Shown here: one piece after another, positions 17,095 through 25,993 of the stretch
How positions within the stretch are numbered: position 1 is the first letter of the stretch
Layout of the letters: every line of letters starts with the position of its first letter
Position numbers and translations under genes: made by a program
NCBI RefSeq assembly: GCF_001729745.1
Contig: NZ_CP017186.1
Location: 2,108,001-2,172,000, forward strand
Direction: 5' to 3'
Origin: Enterobacter hormaechei subsp. hoffmannii
GTDB lineage: Bacteria; Pseudomonadota; Gammaproteobacteria; Enterobacterales; Enterobacteriaceae
DNA: 64,000 nt
Notes under the pieces: model-generated
The model's database searches: none
Seen by the model: only the letters and a program-made list of their open reading frames with translations
Told to the model about the DNA's origin: nothing

Positions 17095-18783
17095 ATGGAC
17101 AACACAACATCGATGCAGGCGCAGCACAAGCTGAGTTTCTTGCATCACATCCGGCTGGTTCCGCTGTTTTCCTCCATTCTCGGTGGCATTATTCTCCTGT
17201 TTGCCTTGAGCTCGGGTCTGGCAGGCTATTTCCTGCTCCAGGCCGATAACGATCAGCAGGATGTCACAGCAGAAATCCAGGTGCGCACCGGTCTGTCAAA
17301 CAGTTCCAACCATTTACGCACCGCCCGTATCAACATGATCCACGCGGGGGCGGCGAGCCGCATCGCGGAGATGGAGGCGATGAAGCAAAACATCGCTGAG
17401 GCTGAGACCCGCATCAGGCAGTCGCAGGATGGATTTGCCGCCTATATGAAGCGCACCGTTCGCACTCAGGCTGATGAAGCGCTGGATGGCGATCTGAAAG
17501 CCCGCTATGACGCCTACATCGCCGGTATGCAGCCGATGCTGAAATATGCCAAAAACGGCATGTTTGAAGCCATTATCAACCATGAAAATGAGACCGCGCG
17601 TCCGCTGGACGATGCCTATAACGCGGTGCTGCTGAAGGCGATAAAAATCCGCACCGAACGCGCCAACGCACTGACGGCGCAGGCTCACACCCGCACCCGG
17701 CTGGGGCTGATGTTTATGTTCGGCGCGTTTGGCCTGGCGCTGGCGCTGGCGGTGATCACCTTTGTGGTGCTGCGCCGTACGGTGATAAACCCGCTTCAGC
17801 GAGCCGCTACGCGTATCGAAAATATCGCAAAAGGCGATTTAACCATGCCGGACGAACCGACCGGGCGCAGCGAAATTGGCCGCCTGACGCGCGATCTGCA
17901 AACAATGCAGCACGCGCTGGTGGCAACCGTGGGCACGGTGCGGCAGGGGGCGGAGGAGATTTACCGTGGAACCAGCGAGATCTCCGCGGGTAATACCGAT
18001 CTCTCATCCCGAACCGAACAGCAGGCGGCGGCCATCGAACAGACGGCGGCCAGCATGGAGCAGCTCACCGCGACGGTGAAGCAAAACGCCGATAACGCGC
18101 ATCATGCGAGTAAACTTGCAGAAGATGCCTCCGGTAAGGCCAGCCGCGGGGGGCAGATGGTCTCCGGCGTGGTGAAAACCATGGGTAATATTTCCACCAG
18201 CTCGAAGAAGATCTCTGAAATTACCGCCGTGATTAACAGCATCGCGTTCCAGACCAATATTCTCGCGCTCAATGCGGCGGTCGAGGCGGCGCGTGCGGGT
18301 GAACAGGGACGCGGCTTTGCGGTCGTAGCGAGTGAAGTCCGCACCCTGGCAAGCCGCAGCGCGAACGCGGCGAAAGAGATTGAAAGCCTGATTAATGAAT
18401 CGGTGTCGCTTATCGATCAGGGTTCCGGGGAGGTGGTTGCGGCGGGCAATACCATGAATGAGATCGTCGAGGCGGTTAAACGCGTCACCGATATTATGCT
18501 GGAGATTGCGGCCGCGTCTGATGAGCAGAGCCGCGGCATTGTTCAGGTGAGCCAGGCGATTTCCGAGATGGATAAGGTGACGCAGCAGAATGCCTCGCTG
18601 GTGGAAGAAGCCTCTGCGGCGGCGGCCTCGCTGGAAGAGCAGGGCGCGCGTCTGACGGAAGCCGTTGGCGCGTTTCGTCTCAATGGGGCACGAGCAGGAA
18701 GGACTGCTGCCGCAACCGCAGCAAAACCCGCGCCTTTAACCCCGGCGGCGGCTGTCTCAGGTGATAACTGGGAAACGTTCTGA
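17095..18783 (+). CDS. Methyl-accepting chemotaxis protein at the trg locus, with a C-terminal NWETF
   Basis: The ATG at 17095 gives 562 residues; an in-frame start at 17056 would add 13 unsupported residues. Membrane segments lie near 21-48 and 201-228 and enclose a ~150-residue periplasmic sensor with a TarH-like helical pattern. A HAMP domain (~228-280) and the signalling domain follow, with the hairpin [20 protein letters not shown]. Next to ydcI, as E. coli trg is, the N-terminus ([18 protein letters not shown]) also resembles Trg. However, the chain ends in NWETF, the CheR/CheB tether that E. coli Trg lacks. The ligand is unknown; ribose or galactose sensing should not be assumed. Confidence 0.88.
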   Translation: MDNTTSMQAQHKLSFLHHIRLVPLFSSILGGIILLFALSSGLAGYFLLQADNDQQDVTAEIQVRTGLSNSSNHLRTARINMIHAGAASRIAEMEAMKQNIAEAETRIRQSQDGFAAYMKRTVRTQADEALDGDLKARYDAYIAGMQPMLKYAKNGMFEAIINHENETARPLDDAYNAVLLKAIKIRTERANALTAQAHTRTRLGLMFMFGAFGLALALAVITFVVLRRTVINPLQRAATRIENIAKGDLTMPDEPTGRSEIGRLTRDLQTMQHALVATVGTVRQGAEEIYRGTSEISAGNTDLSSRTEQQAAAIEQTAASMEQLTATVKQNADNAHHASKLAEDASGKASRGGQMVSGVVKTMGNISTSSKKISEITAVINSIAFQTNILALNAAVEAARAGEQGRGFAVVASEVRTLASRSANAAKEIESLINESVSLIDQGSGEVVAAGNTMNEIVEAVKRVTDIMLEIAAASDEQSRGIVQVSQAISEMDKVTQQNASLVEEASAAAASLEEQGARLTEAVGAFRLNGARAGRTAAATAAKPAPLTPAAAVSGDNWETF

Positions 18784-18792
18784 GTAAGACAG

Positions 18793-18820
18793 ACCCGCCC
18801 TCGCGGCGGGTTCTGCGTTT
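18793..18820 (+). terminator. Terminator after the trg-locus chemoreceptor
   Basis: Seven-base arms (acccgcc / ggcgggt) enclose CTCGC and are followed by a T-rich stretch (TCTGCGTTT). It sits 10 bases after the stop and before the converging ydcI. Confidence 0.65.
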
Positions 18821-18824
18821 AGGG

Positions 18825-19748
18825 TCAGAGAGGCATTGACTTACGAATGGCGCTTAACAGCGTTTGGGCGCCTTCAGAGAGCGGGGCATCTACCCGCGTC
18901 AGGATCCCAATGGGTTCTCCTGCGCCGGGTGAGGTTACCGGCAGCGCGGTGAGCACGCCGCGTCGCAGATCGTCCTTCACCGCGCCGGACGGCACAAACC
19001 ACACGTAGTCATAATCCACCGTCAGCTGGCGCGAAAGAGACGCCGAGAGCGTTTCAATACACCCTGAAGGCAGCGTGCAGCCCTGCATTTGCAGCAACGC
19101 TTCCGCATTCTGACGCGGAACCGTTCCTTTCGGGGAAACTACCACCGGCCACTCCATTACGCGGCTTAAGGTGACGGTATCCTGCAGCAGGGGATGATTC
19201 GGACGCACGACCAGCTTCAGTGATTCCAGGAACAGCAGCTCGTAATTCAGGCCGCTCATCAGTTCCGGATCGGACATCCGGCCAATGCCCAGATCCAGCT
19301 CGCCTGACTTCAGGCCCGCCAGCAGCATGGTGTTATTCATAGTCGCGACCTGAAGCGTGGCGTGCTTTTGCTGGCGGTGGAACTGGCCGATCGCCGCAGG
19401 CAATATGCCCAGCGCCGCCGTTGGCAGTGCGCCCACGCGCACGATGTCGCTGGCCTGCTCTTCTTTACGGTTTAAGGCCTGACCGGCGGTATTGAGGGCA
19501 TCAAGAACTTTAACGGCATGCGTCAGGAACTGTTCGCCCACGAGCGTAAGCTGAGCGCCCAGACGGCCGCGGTCGAACAGACGGGTTCCGGTAAGCTGTT
19601 CCAGTTCGTTCAGCGTTTTCGATAGTGCAGGCTGACTAAGGTTAAGGGTTTCAGCCGCTCGCCCCAGCGTTCCCTGTTGAGCGACGGCCACAAATGTATG
19701 CAAATGGCGCAAGCGTATGCGCTGACTGAACAGACCATTTTTTTCCAT
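18825..19748 (-). CDS. ydcI: YdcI, LysR-type regulator
   Basis: This 307-residue LysR regulator equals the length of E. coli YdcI and shares its N-terminus (LFSQRIRLRHLHTFVAVAQQ, then GTLGRAAETLNLSQPALSKT). The winged helix covers ~5-65, followed by a substrate-binding domain of two lobes (~95-300). YdcI is a conserved regulator linked to pH/acid stress and central metabolism in Salmonella and E. coli. It is divergent from hglS across 227 bases, the usual arrangement when a LysR protein controls its neighbour. The effector is not evident from the sequence. Confidence 0.93.
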   Translation of the reverse strand: MEKNGLFSQRIRLRHLHTFVAVAQQGTLGRAAETLNLSQPALSKTLNELEQLTGTRLFDRGRLGAQLTLVGEQFLTHAVKVLDALNTAGQALNRKEEQASDIVRVGALPTAALGILPAAIGQFHRQQKHATLQVATMNNTMLLAGLKSGELDLGIGRMSDPELMSGLNYELLFLESLKLVVRPNHPLLQDTVTLSRVMEWPVVVSPKGTVPRQNAEALLQMQGCTLPSGCIETLSASLSRQLTVDYDYVWFVPSGAVKDDLRRGVLTALPVTSPGAGEPIGILTRVDAPLSEGAQTLLSAIRKSMPL

Positions 19749-19975
19749 AGGCGATGTTAAAAACAGAGCGACGCGGGTGACAAGTTAAGTTGTTTGAATT
19801 TGATAACCTGATAGCAAAATATTTTTAACATTTGATCTGTTTGAGTTACAACTGTTTTTCGAAAACGCCCATGCTTTGACCACTCGTCTGCCTGGATCAC
19901 AATTTGTAAATTCTTCCCAACGAAAAGAACGGGCTTCTCTACACTCCAGGTAGTATTCACTGGAGGCATGACATC

Positions 19976-21319
19976 ATGGCGAACACCATCACGGCTGATG
20001 ATATTCGGGAACACTTTTCGCAGGCTATGTCGGCGATGTACCAGCAGGAAGTTCCGCAGTACGGCACCTTGCTGGAACTGGTGGCGGACGTTAACCTGGC
20101 GGTTCTGGAAAATAACCCACTTTTACATGAACAACTGGCAAATGCAGACGAACTGGCGCGCCTGAATGTTGAACGTCACGGTGCGATCCGCGTTGGCACC
20201 GCGCAGGAGCTTTCCACCCTGCGCCGGATCTTCGCCATTATGGGCATGTACCCGGTCAGCTACTACGATCTCTCCCAGGCGGGCGTGCCCGTCCACTCGA
20301 CGGCGTTTCGTCCGACTGACGATGCGGCGCTCTGCCGTAATCCGTTTCGCATTTTTACCTCGCTGCTGCGCCTGGAGCTGATTGAAAACGTTGCGCTGCG
20401 CGAAAGGGCGGCAGAGATCCTCTCCCGGCGAAACATCTTTACGCCGCGCTGCCTGGACCTGATCGACCTGCATGATGTACAGGGACACTTTACCGAGGCA
20501 CAGGCGCGCGAATTTGTGCAGGAAGCCTTAGAAACCTTCCGCTGGCATCGCCATGCGACGGTCGATCAGGAAACCTATCTGGCGCTTAGCAACGAACATC
20601 GCCTGATTGCCGACGTGGTCTGTTTCCCGGGGTGCCATATCAACCATCTCACGCCGCGCACGCTGGATATCGACCGGGTACAGGAACTGATGCCGAAGTA
20701 CGGCATTGAGCCGAAAATCCTGATTGAAGGCCCGCCGCGCCGCGAGGTGCCGATCCTCCTGCGCCAGACCAGCTTTAAGGCGCTGGAAGAGCCGGTGCTT
20801 TTCGCGGGAGAACACAAGGGAACGCATACCGCGCGTTTCGGTGAGATTGAGCAGCGGGGCGTGGCCCTTACGCCGAAAGGACGCGAGCTGTACGACCGTC
20901 TGTTAAATCAGGCCGGGACCGGCAAAGACAACCTGACCCATCAGCTTCACCTGCGCGAGATCTTCAGCACCTTCCCGGACAGCGAAATGTTCCTGCGCCG
21001 TCAGGGGCTGGCTTATTTCCGCTACCGTCTGACTCCGACAGGTGAGGCGCATCGCCACGCGTTTCGTCCCGGCGACGATCCGCAGCCGCTGATCGAACGC
21101 GGCTGGGTTGTGGCGCAGCCGATCACCTATGAGGATTTTCTGCCCGTCAGCGCGGCGGGGATTTTCCAGTCGAATCTTGGAAATGAAACGCAGGCGCGCA
21201 GCCACGGCAATGCCAGCCGCAATGCCTTCGAAGCCGCGCTCGGCTGTGCGGTGTACGACGAGTTTACGCTTTACGAGGAGGCGGAAGCGCGCAGCAAACA
21301 GCGTTGCGGTTTGCTCTGA
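19976..21319 (+). CDS. ydcJ: HglS/YdcJ, 2-oxoadipate dioxygenase/decarboxylase
   Basis: This 447-residue DUF1338 protein belongs to the VOC-fold metalloenzymes. The Pseudomonas homologue HglS converts 2-oxoadipate to D-2-hydroxyglutarate with oxygen in D-lysine breakdown. Candidate metal ligands are visible at His68 (ERHGAIRVG), His224 (INHLTPR) and Glu290 (FGEIEQRG), with spacing like HglS. The GGAGG at 19962 sits nine bases before the chosen ATG; an overlapping out-of-frame ATG at 19968 is too close to it. It is divergent from ydcI and followed after 42 bases by the esterase gene, so the two may be co-transcribed. Confidence 0.9.
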   Translation: MANTITADDIREHFSQAMSAMYQQEVPQYGTLLELVADVNLAVLENNPLLHEQLANADELARLNVERHGAIRVGTAQELSTLRRIFAIMGMYPVSYYDLSQAGVPVHSTAFRPTDDAALCRNPFRIFTSLLRLELIENVALRERAAEILSRRNIFTPRCLDLIDLHDVQGHFTEAQAREFVQEALETFRWHRHATVDQETYLALSNEHRLIADVVCFPGCHINHLTPRTLDIDRVQELMPKYGIEPKILIEGPPRREVPILLRQTSFKALEEPVLFAGEHKGTHTARFGEIEQRGVALTPKGRELYDRLLNQAGTGKDNLTHQLHLREIFSTFPDSEMFLRRQGLAYFRYRLTPTGEAHRHAFRPGDDPQPLIERGWVVAQPITYEDFLPVSAAGIFQSNLGNETQARSHGNASRNAFEAALGCAVYDEFTLYEEAEARSKQRCGLL

Positions 21320-21361
21320 AACCGTTACTCTGCAGGGGTGTGATGGAAAAAGAAGGTTGGT

Positions 21362-22867
21362 ATGGAAAATCCCTCCGCCCCTGTGGTTGAAACGCGCCAA
21401 GGCGCACTAATTGGTTCTACTGAAGGCGATACCCATGTGTGGTGTGGCATTCCTTATGCGGCACCGCCGGTTGGCCCGTGGCGCTGGCGCTCCCCACGCC
21501 CCCCTGCACGCTGGGATGGCGTGCGTCCGGCGACGGCATTCTCCGCCTCCAGCTGGCAGAGCAGCGAAAGCTGTCAGGAGCTGGGCGGCGGCGATCCTGG
21601 CCAGTTCTCTGAAGACTGCCTGTACCTTAACGTCTGGTCGCCAGTCGCACGCGCCGATCCGCTTCCGGTGATGGTCTGGCTGCACGGCGGAGGATTTACC
21701 CTCGGCGCTGGCGGTCTGCCTCCGTATAACGGCAGGGCGCTGGCGAAGCGCGGCACGGTGGTGGTGACAATTAATTACCGTCTCGGACACCTCGGCTTTT
21801 TTGCCCATCCGGCGCTTGAGGGGGAAGAAGAACGCGTGGTGCATAACTTTGCGCTGCTCGATCAGATCCAGGCCCTGGAATGGGTGCGCGATAACATTGC
21901 CGCGTTCGGCGGCGATCCTGAGAACATCACCGTATTTGGCGAGTCGGCCGGTGCGCGCAGCGTGCTGTCGCTGATGGCTTCTCCGCTTGCGGGAGGACTG
22001 TTCCATAAAGCCATTGTGCAAAGCGGGTACACGCTGCCCGACACCCCGCGCGAGCAGGCCATGCATAAAGGCGAAGTGATTGCTGCCCATTTTGGCCTGC
22101 AAAATGCCACCGCGGAACAGCTTCGCGCGATCCCGCCTGAGGCGTTCTGGCCGCTGACCTCGCCACTGAATATCGCCCCTGCGCCCATCGTGGGTGACTG
22201 CGTTTTGCCTGAGGCCATGCTCGATGTCTTTTTCGCTGCCCGTCAGCATTCAGTACCGGTGATGATTGGGTCAAACAGCGACGAAGCCAGCGTGATGTCG
22301 GTGTTCGGGGTCGATCTTGCCGGGCAGATCCAGAAGCTCCGTCGCGAGCGGCGCTTTGGCCTGGGGCTGATCAAGCTGCTTTATCCGGGCGTGAAGGGCG
22401 ATGAGGAACTCGGCAGGCAGGTTTGCCGCGACATGGCCTTTACCACCATGGGATACGTGGTGATGCAGGCGCAGCAGCGGGCAGGCGGCCTGTGCTGGCG
22501 ATACTGGTTTGATTATGTGGCCGAAGCGGAGCACGCGACGTATACCAACGGCGCCTGGCACGGTAACGAAGTGCCCTACGTGTTCGATACCCTTGGGCAG
22601 GTGGAACCCTCGCGGCAGTATGTAAATGAACGCGATCTGGCCTTCGCCGCTCAGGTGGCGGACTACTGGGTGAGCTTCGCCCGGGATGCGGGAGCACGCG
22701 ATAGCCTGGTGGGGCCCACGCGCTGGCCCGCCTGCCGGAAAGGGCGGGACGTGTTGTTACGCATTGGTGTGAATAAACATGCAGGTTTTCGGCTTGAAAA
22801 CCGTTTTATGCGTGCCCGTATGAGCCTCTTCAAACGGGTAATGAAACACCACGTCAGCCTCGACTGA
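21362..22867 (+). CDS. pnbA: Carboxylesterase/lipase family protein (PnbA-like)
   Basis: This 501-residue alpha/beta-hydrolase belongs to the type B carboxylesterase family, whose bacterial members include p-nitrobenzyl esterase. The oxyanion-hole motif HGGGFTLG, the nucleophile elbow GESAGA (Ser195) and a late histidine in WHGNEVPYVF (~400) are visible. There is no signal peptide, so it should act in the cytosol on ester substrates that cannot be named. A ribosome site (AGAAGG) precedes the ATG. It follows hglS by 42 bases and overlaps the converging LysR gene by 14 bases. Confidence 0.85.
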   Translation: MENPSAPVVETRQGALIGSTEGDTHVWCGIPYAAPPVGPWRWRSPRPPARWDGVRPATAFSASSWQSSESCQELGGGDPGQFSEDCLYLNVWSPVARADPLPVMVWLHGGGFTLGAGGLPPYNGRALAKRGTVVVTINYRLGHLGFFAHPALEGEEERVVHNFALLDQIQALEWVRDNIAAFGGDPENITVFGESAGARSVLSLMASPLAGGLFHKAIVQSGYTLPDTPREQAMHKGEVIAAHFGLQNATAEQLRAIPPEAFWPLTSPLNIAPAPIVGDCVLPEAMLDVFFAARQHSVPVMIGSNSDEASVMSVFGVDLAGQIQKLRRERRFGLGLIKLLYPGVKGDEELGRQVCRDMAFTTMGYVVMQAQQRAGGLCWRYWFDYVAEAEHATYTNGAWHGNEVPYVFDTLGQVEPSRQYVNERDLAFAAQVADYWVSFARDAGARDSLVGPTRWPACRKGRDVLLRIGVNKHAGFRLENRFMRARMSLFKRVMKHHVSLD

Positions 22868-23696
22868 GCAGACAGGCACGAAACGCATCCAGCCCGTTCT
22901 CCGGGTCGGGTGCGTCGCGTAACACCAGCCGGTAGCTCGCCCCCGTCTTTATGCTCGTATCATAAGGCCGTATCAGCCGTCCGGCGCGCACGTCCTCCTC
23001 CACCAGCGTTTCATCCGCAATGGCGATGCCCAGCCCCTGAATGGCGGCGGTAATGGCCAGATCCATGGTTTCAAAGTGTTGATTTTTGAGCATAGCTGGC
23101 GCCGGACGCGGCTGTTTCGCCAGCCACAGCGTCCAGTCCGTTTTGTCCCGCGTGGGGTGAAGGAAGGTGAGTGTTTCCAGCGCAGAACCGGCCCGCAGCG
23201 GGCTCATCACCGGGGTTAAGGCCTCTTCGAACAGCAGATCGCCGGCGCTCATGTGCGTTCCAAACACAATCGCCGCGTCATAGGATTCGGTTTTGAAATT
23301 GACGTTATGATCGGTGGTAGTGGTCAGCGCAATCTGGAGTTCCGGCTGTTCGCGCTCGACCTGTAACAGACGCGGTACCAGCCAGCGCATCGCGCAGGTA
23401 GGCGCTTTCAGTCGAATTACGGTCTGGTGCGTCCGCGCCTGTTCAGCAACGTTAAGCAGGTGCTCAAACGCAGATTGCAGTTCCGGCAGCAGGGCGCTTC
23501 CCTGTGAAGAAAGACGCAGGCCGCGAGCATGGCGTTCGAACAGCGGGAAGCCGAACCAGCTTTCCAGCGAGGCAATTTTGCGGCTTACCGCCCCCTGCGT
23601 CAGACAAAGCTCCTTCGCGGCATGGGTAAGATTCAGGTGACGCGCGGTCACGATAAACGTCTCTACGGCATTAAGCGGAAATGAACGACGCGACAT
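22854..23696 (-). CDS. LysR-type regulator (GcvA-like)
   Basis: This 280-residue regulator has an N-terminal winged helix (FPLNAVETFIVTARHLNLTH, AAKELCLTQGAVSRKIASLE) and a GcvA-type effector domain. Its length is slightly short for the family but complete. It is divergent from the aminotransferase gene across 113 bases, so it very likely controls the aminotransferase and binding-protein operon. Its 3' end overlaps pnbA by 14 bases in convergent orientation. The effector may be an amino acid or its 2-oxo acid, inferred from the neighbours only. Confidence 0.85.
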   Translation of the reverse strand: MSRRSFPLNAVETFIVTARHLNLTHAAKELCLTQGAVSRKIASLESWFGFPLFERHARGLRLSSQGSALLPELQSAFEHLLNVAEQARTHQTVIRLKAPTCAMRWLVPRLLQVEREQPELQIALTTTTDHNVNFKTESYDAAIVFGTHMSAGDLLFEEALTPVMSPLRAGSALETLTFLHPTRDKTDWTLWLAKQPRPAPAMLKNQHFETMDLAITAAIQGLGIAIADETLVEEDVRAGRLIRPYDTSIKTGASYRLVLRDAPDPENGLDAFRACLLSRG

Positions 23697-23809
23697 ATCT
23701 CACCTTAGCTATGCATTTTTGTCATGGCTATTATGACAACAATTCGATTGTCCCGGCAATCAAGTTATTGTTTGAATAGTTATGCATTCACCACGAGAAG
23801 GGACAGAGG

Positions 23810-24979
23810 ATGACTTTGAAAACGCCGGTGCAGACCCGCTCCAAATTGCCCGATGTAGGAACCACCATTTTTACCGTTATCGGCCAGCTTTCAGCCCGGC
23901 ATAACGCCATCAACCTTTCTCAGGGTGCGCCGAATTTTTCCTGCGACCCAAAACTTATCTCCGGCGTCACTCGCGCCATGGAGTCAGGGCATAACCAGTA
24001 TGCCTCCATGACCGGGCTGCAACCGCTCAGAGAGCGCATCGCGGACAAAATTGCCACGCTCTATGGCACCCGCTATGACCCGGCGAGTGAGGTACTGGTG
24101 ACCGCCAGCGCCAGCGAAGGGCTTTACTCAGCCATCAGCGGGCTGGTTCATCCTGGCGATGAGGTGATCTATTTCGAGCCCTCCTTTGACAGCTATGCGC
24201 CGATTGTCCGTCTGCAGGGGGCGACGCCGATCGCTATTAAGCTGACGGTACCGGATTTTGCCGTGAACTGGGATGAAGTACGCGCGGCTATTACCCCACG
24301 CACGCGGATGATCATCGTCAATACGCCGCACAACCCGAGCGGACAGGTGTTTTCAGCCGCCGATCTGCACCAGCTGGCAGCGCTGACGCGCCACACCGAC
24401 ATCATCATTTTGTCTGACGAAGTGTACGAGCACGTCGTTTTTGATGGCGAACCGCATCACGGGATGGCAACGCACCCGCAACTGGCGGAGCGCAGCGTGA
24501 TTATTTCTTCTTTCGGAAAAACCTATCACGTCACCGGCTGGCGCGTGGGTTATTGTGTGGCGCCCGCGGAGCTGATGGATGAAATATGTAAGGTCCATCA
24601 ATTTTTAATGTTCTCGGCCGATACGCCGATGCAGTACGCGTTTGCCGAACACATGACCGATCCGCAAACCTGGCTGTCGCTGGCGGCGTTTTATCAGCGC
24701 AAGCGCGATCTGCTGCAAAGTTTGCTCGCCGACTCACCGTTCAGGCTGCTTCCGAGTGCCGGTTCGTTTTTCCTGCTTGCGGATTACAGCGGCTTTAGCG
24801 ACGAGCGCGACAGCGAGATGGTGAAAAGGCTGATTGTCGAGTACGGGGTTGCCACCATTCCGCTGTCAGCGTTTTATGCCGATGGCACGGACAATAAACT
24901 GATCCGTCTCTCTTTTGCGAAAGATGAGGCGACGTTACGGGCAGGTGCCCAGGCCCTTTGTCGGGTTACACCACGTTAA
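23810..24979 (+). CDS. PLP-dependent aminotransferase, YbdL (methionine aminotransferase) paralogue
   Basis: This 389-residue fold-type I aminotransferase aligns well with E. coli YbdL: GTTIFTVIG, NLSQGAPNF, NTPHNPSG, SDEVYEHVVF and the PLP lysine at about 237 in SSFGKTYHVTGWRVGY. YbdL prefers methionine and aromatic amino acids, so conversion of such amino acids to 2-oxo acids is the likely reaction. The substrate cannot be fixed from the sequence. It is divergent from a LysR gene and is followed after ten bases by a periplasmic amino-acid binding protein, suggesting an uptake-and-transamination unit. No permease or ATPase gene accompanies it. Confidence 0.87.
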   Translation: MTLKTPVQTRSKLPDVGTTIFTVIGQLSARHNAINLSQGAPNFSCDPKLISGVTRAMESGHNQYASMTGLQPLRERIADKIATLYGTRYDPASEVLVTASASEGLYSAISGLVHPGDEVIYFEPSFDSYAPIVRLQGATPIAIKLTVPDFAVNWDEVRAAITPRTRMIIVNTPHNPSGQVFSAADLHQLAALTRHTDIIILSDEVYEHVVFDGEPHHGMATHPQLAERSVIISSFGKTYHVTGWRVGYCVAPAELMDEICKVHQFLMFSADTPMQYAFAEHMTDPQTWLSLAAFYQRKRDLLQSLLADSPFRLLPSAGSFFLLADYSGFSDERDSEMVKRLIVEYGVATIPLSAFYADGTDNKLIRLSFAKDEATLRAGAQALCRVTPR

Positions 24980-24989
24980 GGAATTTGAG

Positions 24990-25763
24990 ATGAAATTACG
25001 CGCGTTAGTTGTCGGCATAGGACTGCTGTGTTCATTCTCGTCGTTTGCTGCTACCGAGTTGCGATACGGGCTGGAAGCGGAATATCCGCCGTTTGAAAGC
25101 CGCAATGCCTCAGGGGAGCTGGAAGGATTTGACGTAGAACTGGGAAATGCCATCTGTAAAGCCGCCGCGCTGAAGTGCAGCTGGGTAGAAACCTCGTTTG
25201 ATGCGTTGATTCCCGGTCTGCTGGCGAAAAAGTTCGACGCCATAAACTCGGCGATGAACATCACCGAACAGCGTCGTAAGAGCATTGATTTTACCCAGCC
25301 CATCTACCGTATTCCCTCCCAGCTGGTGGGCAAAGCCGGTTCTGCGGTAGAGGCCACGCCGGAAGGGCTGAAGGGCAAAACCATCGGCGTTCTCCAGGGT
25401 TCAATTCAGGAAACCTACGCCAAAGAGCACTGGGAAAAGCACGGTGTCACCGTGGTGTCTTATAAAGATCAGAATATGGCCTGGGGAGATCTGCTGAATG
25501 GCCGCATCGATGCCTCGCTGGTCATGTCAGCGGCCGGGCAGGCAGGTTTCCTCAGCAAGCCGCAGGGTAAAGGGTTTGGCTTTATCGGCAAACCGGTGTC
25601 GGACGACACCATCCTCGGCAGTGGGATCGGCTTTGGGCTGCGTAAGGGGGATGAGGCCACCAAAAAGCAGCTTGATGCCGCAATTGATAAAGTACGTGCC
25701 GACGGCACGATCGCTAAACTGGCTGATAAGTACTTCCCGGGTATCGATGTCAGCGTAAAATAA
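24990..25763 (+). CDS. Periplasmic amino-acid ABC substrate-binding protein (HisJ/ArgT type)
   Basis: The ATG at 24990 has AAGGA eight bases upstream and opens a clear signal peptide (MKLRALVVGI...SSFA-A, cleavage near 21); an in-frame start at 24915 is inside the previous gene. The mature ~236-residue protein has the family 3 pattern: YPPFESRNASGELEGFDVEL, the W-E-T-SFDALIPGL region and IDFTQPIYR. It should bind a polar or basic amino acid. No membrane or ATPase subunits follow, so it must borrow a transporter or act as a sensor partner. It is the second gene of the aminotransferase operon. Confidence 0.88.
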   Translation: MKLRALVVGIGLLCSFSSFAATELRYGLEAEYPPFESRNASGELEGFDVELGNAICKAAALKCSWVETSFDALIPGLLAKKFDAINSAMNITEQRRKSIDFTQPIYRIPSQLVGKAGSAVEATPEGLKGKTIGVLQGSIQETYAKEHWEKHGVTVVSYKDQNMAWGDLLNGRIDASLVMSAAGQAGFLSKPQGKGFGFIGKPVSDDTILGSGIGFGLRKGDEATKKQLDAAIDKVRADGTIAKLADKYFPGIDVSVK

Positions 25764-25774
25764 CCGCCTCGTTG

Positions 25775-25809
25775 GTCCCGGCTGTTGATGTCCAGCCGGG
25801 ACTCTTTTA
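25775..25809 (+). terminator. Terminator of the aminotransferase operon
   Basis: Perfect 10-bp arms (gtcccggctg / cagccgggac) are followed by TCTTTTA, 11 bases after the binding-protein stop. Confidence 0.9.
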
Positions 25810-25993
25810 TACATAACTTTACCCCTTTTTCAGGCCGTTCTGGTCGACAGAAAATATTTCTCGGTTTGTTCAGATAATCACCCGCCAACAATTGGATTCT
25901 TAACCGTTTTTGTTTAGGCTGTGCGTTCTTTCTTGCCGTCATTTCGCTGCGCGCGAAACTCATTCACACGACCATAAGGACGTTTTCTCAGGC

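Noticed and set aside
25910-25993. Longer OpgD start
   Set aside because: It would place 28 residues before the twin-arginine signal and block export; the ATG at 25994 gives the E. coli length.
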